Assembly: GCF_010977575.1 (NCBI RefSeq)
Contig: NZ_CP048812.1
Coordinates: forward strand, 2,294,001-2,358,000
Origin: Halomonas socia
Lineage (GTDB): Bacteria; Pseudomonadota; Gammaproteobacteria; Pseudomonadales; Halomonadaceae
DNA: 64,000 nt
Direction: 5' to 3'
Both the position numbers and the translations under genes were made by a program. Positions 61,427 to 64,000 of this stretch are shown piece by piece; position 1 is the stretch's first letter, and each line of letters starts with the position of its first letter. The notes beneath the pieces were generated by a model that searched no databases, was not told where the DNA came from, and saw only the letters and a program-made list of their open reading frames with translations.

Positions 61427-62368
61427 TCAGAGCTCGAGGGCGGCCGCTACCTGGGGCCAGGCCGGCTCGCCGTCGCGGTCGTTGACGTCGGCAAGCATCG
61501 CCTCGACGCGCTCGGCGTTGTCGCGAATCCACTCGGCAGCGACATCGCTGAGGTCGCGCTCCTGCTGGCCGTACTCCTGGATCATCCAGCTCTGCTCCTC
61601 GGCGCTGAAGGTAAAGGCTTCGAAGAAGCTGACCAGCTCGGGGTTGGCCTCGGCGTAGTCACTGCGCATCACGGTCAGCACGTCGCTCTCGCCGTTGTTC
61701 TCGCCGAACAGGTCCTGGGGGTCGTCGAGATAGCGCATCGGCAGTTCGAGGTTCATCCAGTGCGGCGTCCAGCCGACCCAGACGATGGGCTCCTCGCGGG
61801 AGATGGCATCGCGCGCGGCGCTGAGCATGGCGACCTCGCTGGTATCGATCAGGCGCCAGCCGCCGAGCCCCCAGACGTCGTCGGCGATCGCCGCCTCGAG
61901 GATCTCGCTGGCCGCCGAGCCGGCACCGAAGCCGTAGATCTCGGAGTCGAACATCTCGCGGTTGGCGTCGAGGTCGGCGAAGCTCTGGATGCCTTGCTCG
62001 TAGAGGTACTCGGGCACTGCCAGGGTCATCTGGGCGCCGTCGACGTTGTTGGCCAGAGCGACGATGCTGCCGCTCTCCTCGCGCGGTCTGAACATCTCGT
62101 TCTGGGCGGGCATCCAGCCGCCCAGGAAGGCGTCGATGTCGGTGCTGTCCATGCCCTGGTAGACCACCTGCAGGCCCAGCTCATGGGTGCGGGTCTCATA
62201 GCCCAGCGGGGCCAGCAGCTGCTCGGCGATCTCGGTCTTGACGGTGATGCCGGGCCAGGCCGGAACGCCGAAGTCGAGGGTGGCATCATCGGCGTGAGCG
62301 GGCAGCGCCAGGCCGGCCAGCAGGCCACCGGCAAGCAGCATGCGCGGCGAGGTCAGGGGTGCAGTCAT
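61427..62368 (-). CDS. Quaternary-amine ABC transporter binding protein (carnitine/betaine/choline type)
   Basis: This 313-residue protein has a signal peptide (MLLAGGLLAGLALPAHA) and the OpuAC-type binding fold: FGVPAWPGITVKTEIAEQLL, the Trp-rich GGWMPAQNE, GFGAGSAASEI and EPIVWVGWTPHWMNLELPMRYLDDP, with the aromatic residues that cage quaternary ammonium. No permease or ATPase gene is next to it, so it probably works with a transporter elsewhere, as do Pseudomonas BetX/CaiX with the Cbc core. It is 81 bases downstream of the gamma-butyrobetaine hydroxylase, which points to carnitine or gamma-butyrobetaine as ligand. Confidence 0.9.
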   Translation of the reverse strand: MTAPLTSPRMLLAGGLLAGLALPAHADDATLDFGVPAWPGITVKTEIAEQLLAPLGYETRTHELGLQVVYQGMDSTDIDAFLGGWMPAQNEMFRPREESGSIVALANNVDGAQMTLAVPEYLYEQGIQSFADLDANREMFDSEIYGFGAGSAASEILEAAIADDVWGLGGWRLIDTSEVAMLSAARDAISREEPIVWVGWTPHWMNLELPMRYLDDPQDLFGENNGESDVLTVMRSDYAEANPELVSFFEAFTFSAEEQSWMIQEYGQQERDLSDVAAEWIRDNAERVEAMLADVNDRDGEPAWPQVAAALEL

Positions 62369-62449
62369 GGAGTATCTCCTGTTGTGATGGTGGGGCGACG
62401 CCGCCGGTTATGGCGTTGTAGTGGCTGGCGGCATTACGGGTGAGCGGCG

Positions 62450-63657
62450 TTAGCTATCGCGCGCCAGCACGCGCAGCCGCGATTCGAGCATGTCGCGGTC
62501 GAGGTAGGTGCCCTGCAGGTGGCGGGCGCCGGTGTTGGGGTCAAAGGCGCGACGACCGTGCAGCACGCGGCGGTTGTCGAAGGCCACCATCTGCCCCGGC
62601 GCCAGTGCGAAGTCGAGCTGGTAGCGTGGCGAGTGGAGCAGGGTCCAGAAGTGGTGATAGGCGCGGTACCAGGCCGTCATCTGCGCGGCGGGCAGGCGCA
62701 GGGTGTCGCGAATCCAGTTGTTGAAGCGGATCTCCACCACCCGGCCGCTGGCGTCGCATTCGATCACCGGCGCGCGAGTGGCGATGTCCTGGGTCTCGTC
62801 CTGGAAACGAAAATCGATGGCCAGCTCGCTGAGCAGGCGAAAGTCCTCGGGCGCCTGCTCGCGTAGCGCTTCGGCGACCTGAATGCCGTCGGCGAACAGT
62901 GACTCACCGCCCTCCGCCTCGTTCTGCAGGCAGTAGAGCAGTTGGATGTCCGGCGGCTGGCGCCAGTTGGGCAGGTCGGTGTGCAGCGCCAGGCCGATGG
63001 CGGTGTAGGCGGCGTTGTTGGGATTGGGCTTGGAGCGCACGTCGAAGCGGGCACCGAAATTGGTCGGGCGCTGTGGCCCGATGCGCTCGGCGATGCGGCT
63101 GACCTCCTCGTCGGCCAGCGGGCCGCCCTCGAGCAGTACCAGGCCGTCGCGCAGCAGTGCCTCGAGCCAAGTGGCTTCGCCACCCGGGGTGAAGATGTCG
63201 GCGTGGGCGACGCGAGTCGGCGTGAACGCCTCGCACCAGGCCTGACGCGCGGGGAGTGCACTCTCGTCCACTGCCCCGGGGCGGCGCTGATAGAGCCAGC
63301 CGGAAGCGAACCGGCTGAGATGGCCATCGGCCCAGCGCAGCCGCAGGTGGCCGGCCTCGAGGCCCACCTCGGCAGTCTCGGGTGCCTCATTGAGGGGGCG
63401 ATCAGTCGCTCGCGGGTCTGGTGGTGGCGGCACGCCTCGCAGGGGCAGTGATCGCGCAGCCAGGTCAGCGGGATGCTAACTCGTTCGCCATCGTCCCAGA
63501 CCAGCTCGATCTCCTCTTCGCGAGCGCTCGCCCCACGCAGCAGTGGCGTGACGGGGTAGGGCCTCAGTTCAGCCATGGCCGGCGCGGCCTGATGGTCTGG
63601 CCGGTCGGCCGCGGTAGGCGTGATCAGCGTATCGGCTTGAGAGATGGTGCTGTGCAT
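62450..63657 (-). CDS. Gamma-butyrobetaine hydroxylase-like dioxygenase, one frameshift
   Basis: This is an iron/2-oxoglutarate dioxygenase that hydroxylates gamma-butyrobetaine to carnitine, or acts in the reverse catabolic context. The N-terminal GBBH-like domain (WLRDHCPCEACRHHQTRERL, zinc Cys pair) is in one frame from MHSTISQ, and the TauD-type catalytic domain (LALHTDLPNW with the HxD iron ligands, AFDNRRVLHGRRAF with the distal His and 2-oxoglutarate Arg) in the next. One C missing from the C5 run at 63394-63398 joins them into about 402 residues, a normal length. As written the gene is split; homopolymer context suggests a sequencing error. The start could also be nearer, at MAELRPYPV. 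Confidence 0.87.
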
Positions 63658-63779
63658 CGTGATGATGGCTCTCCTGTTTCCGGCGTGGATGGCGGAGGAC
63701 AGGATGGGGGCTGGCCGATGGACTGACAAACGATTAATCTGACCCCTTTGACCAAGCTAGGCTTATAGCTAACTTTCTC

Positions 63780-64000
63780 ATGAGTGATTTACCGCCACTG
63801 CTGTGGCTGCAGGCCTTCGAGGCGGCAGCCCGCACGCTGAGTTTTACCGCCGCCGGCCGCGAGCTGGGCGTGACCCAGGCGGCGATCAGTCAACGCATTC
63901 GGCTGCTCGAGGATCGCCTGGGCCAGAAGCTGTTCGTGCGCTACCCGCGCAGCCTGTCACTGACCCCTGCCGGTCAGGCGTGGTTGCCGAGCATCAACGA
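63780..64000 (+). CDS. LysR-family regulator, N-terminal part (cut by window end)
   Basis: The frame MSDLPPLLWLQAFEAAART continues as a winged helix-turn-helix (LSFTAAGRELGVTQAAISQRIRLLEDRLGQKLFVR), and is open to the end of the window (73 codons). It is divergent from the gamma-butyrobetaine hydroxylase gene with a gap of 122 bases, so it is the probable regulator of carnitine metabolism here. The effector domain is outside the window. Confidence 0.9.
   Translation, partial: MSDLPPLLWLQAFEAAARTLSFTAAGRELGVTQAAISQRIRLLEDRLGQKLFVRYPRSLSLTPAGQAWLPSIN

Noticed and set aside
1-64000. CRISPR arrays, prophage, insertion sequences, tRNA or rRNA genes
   Set aside because: No regularly spaced repeats, transposase, integrase or phage structural genes, and no cloverleaf or rRNA sequence was recognised in reading the window.

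Overview
The window is GC-rich, tightly packed bacterial chromosome with about 66 protein-coding genes and no rRNA or tRNA that I could recognise. The gene families and gene order point to a halophilic gammaproteobacterium of the Halomonadaceae (Halomonas or a close relative). The reasons are three TRAP transporters, two sodium/solute symporters and a cation/proton antiporter, carnitine and betaine genes, an Aot/Ast-like arginine block, and protein sequences that look gammaproteobacterial. This is a judgement from family resemblance; no database search was run.

Layout. 1-3.3 kb: end of a type I secretion operon (ABC, HlyD, TolC). 3.3-5.3 kb: iron genes (cytochrome b561, siderophore-interacting reductase with a Fur-like box) and a DUF454 protein. 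5.3-8.1 kb: SDR, secreted carboxymuconolactone decarboxylase-like and Atu4866-like genes opposite an AraC regulator. 8.1-10.4 kb: DsbA-like isomerase, a small secreted repeat protein, alkA. 10.6-15.4 kb: a DctPQM TRAP system, then a sodium/solute symporter with a 42-residue partner protein. 15.4-18.5 kb: a gene-poor stretch carrying a 50-bp copy of the dctM 3' end, a MntA/HepT toxin-antitoxin pair and a frameshifted selO. 19.3-23.3 kb: a TPP riboswitch controlling a symporter and TenA, then ilvD. 23.3-27.8 kb: a PhnD/C/E-like ABC transporter (selenate type by resemblance) with a SelD-associated oxidoreductase. 28.0-32.3 kb: yaeQ and a TAXI TRAP system. 32.4-34.1 kb: purEK. 34.2-38.5 kb: phoX opposite a flavocytochrome pair. 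38.5-40.8 kb: TraX-like, gamma-glutamylcyclotransferase-like and LysR genes.

41.0-49.0 kb is the most interesting block. It holds a TRAP transporter, a glutamine-synthetase-like gamma-glutamyl ligase, an aldehyde dehydrogenase, an iron-type alcohol dehydrogenase and a class I glutamine amidotransferase. Together these would suit import and catabolism of an amino alcohol through gamma-glutamylated intermediates. 49.0-52.9 kb: antiporter, Cd/Zn/Pb ATPase and its divergent CadR-type regulator with a perfect operator. 53.0-58.2 kb: arginine-type ABC transporter with two tandem binding proteins and astE. 58.6-61.4 kb: wrbA, a D-malate/tartrate dehydrogenase and its LysR regulator. 61.4-64.0 kb: a quaternary-amine binding protein, gamma-butyrobetaine hydroxylase and the start of a LysR gene.

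Three genes (selO, astE, the gamma-butyrobetaine hydroxylase) carry four single-base frameshifts, and every one lies in a C/G homopolymer. This shared pattern suggests sequencing or assembly indels rather than gene decay.
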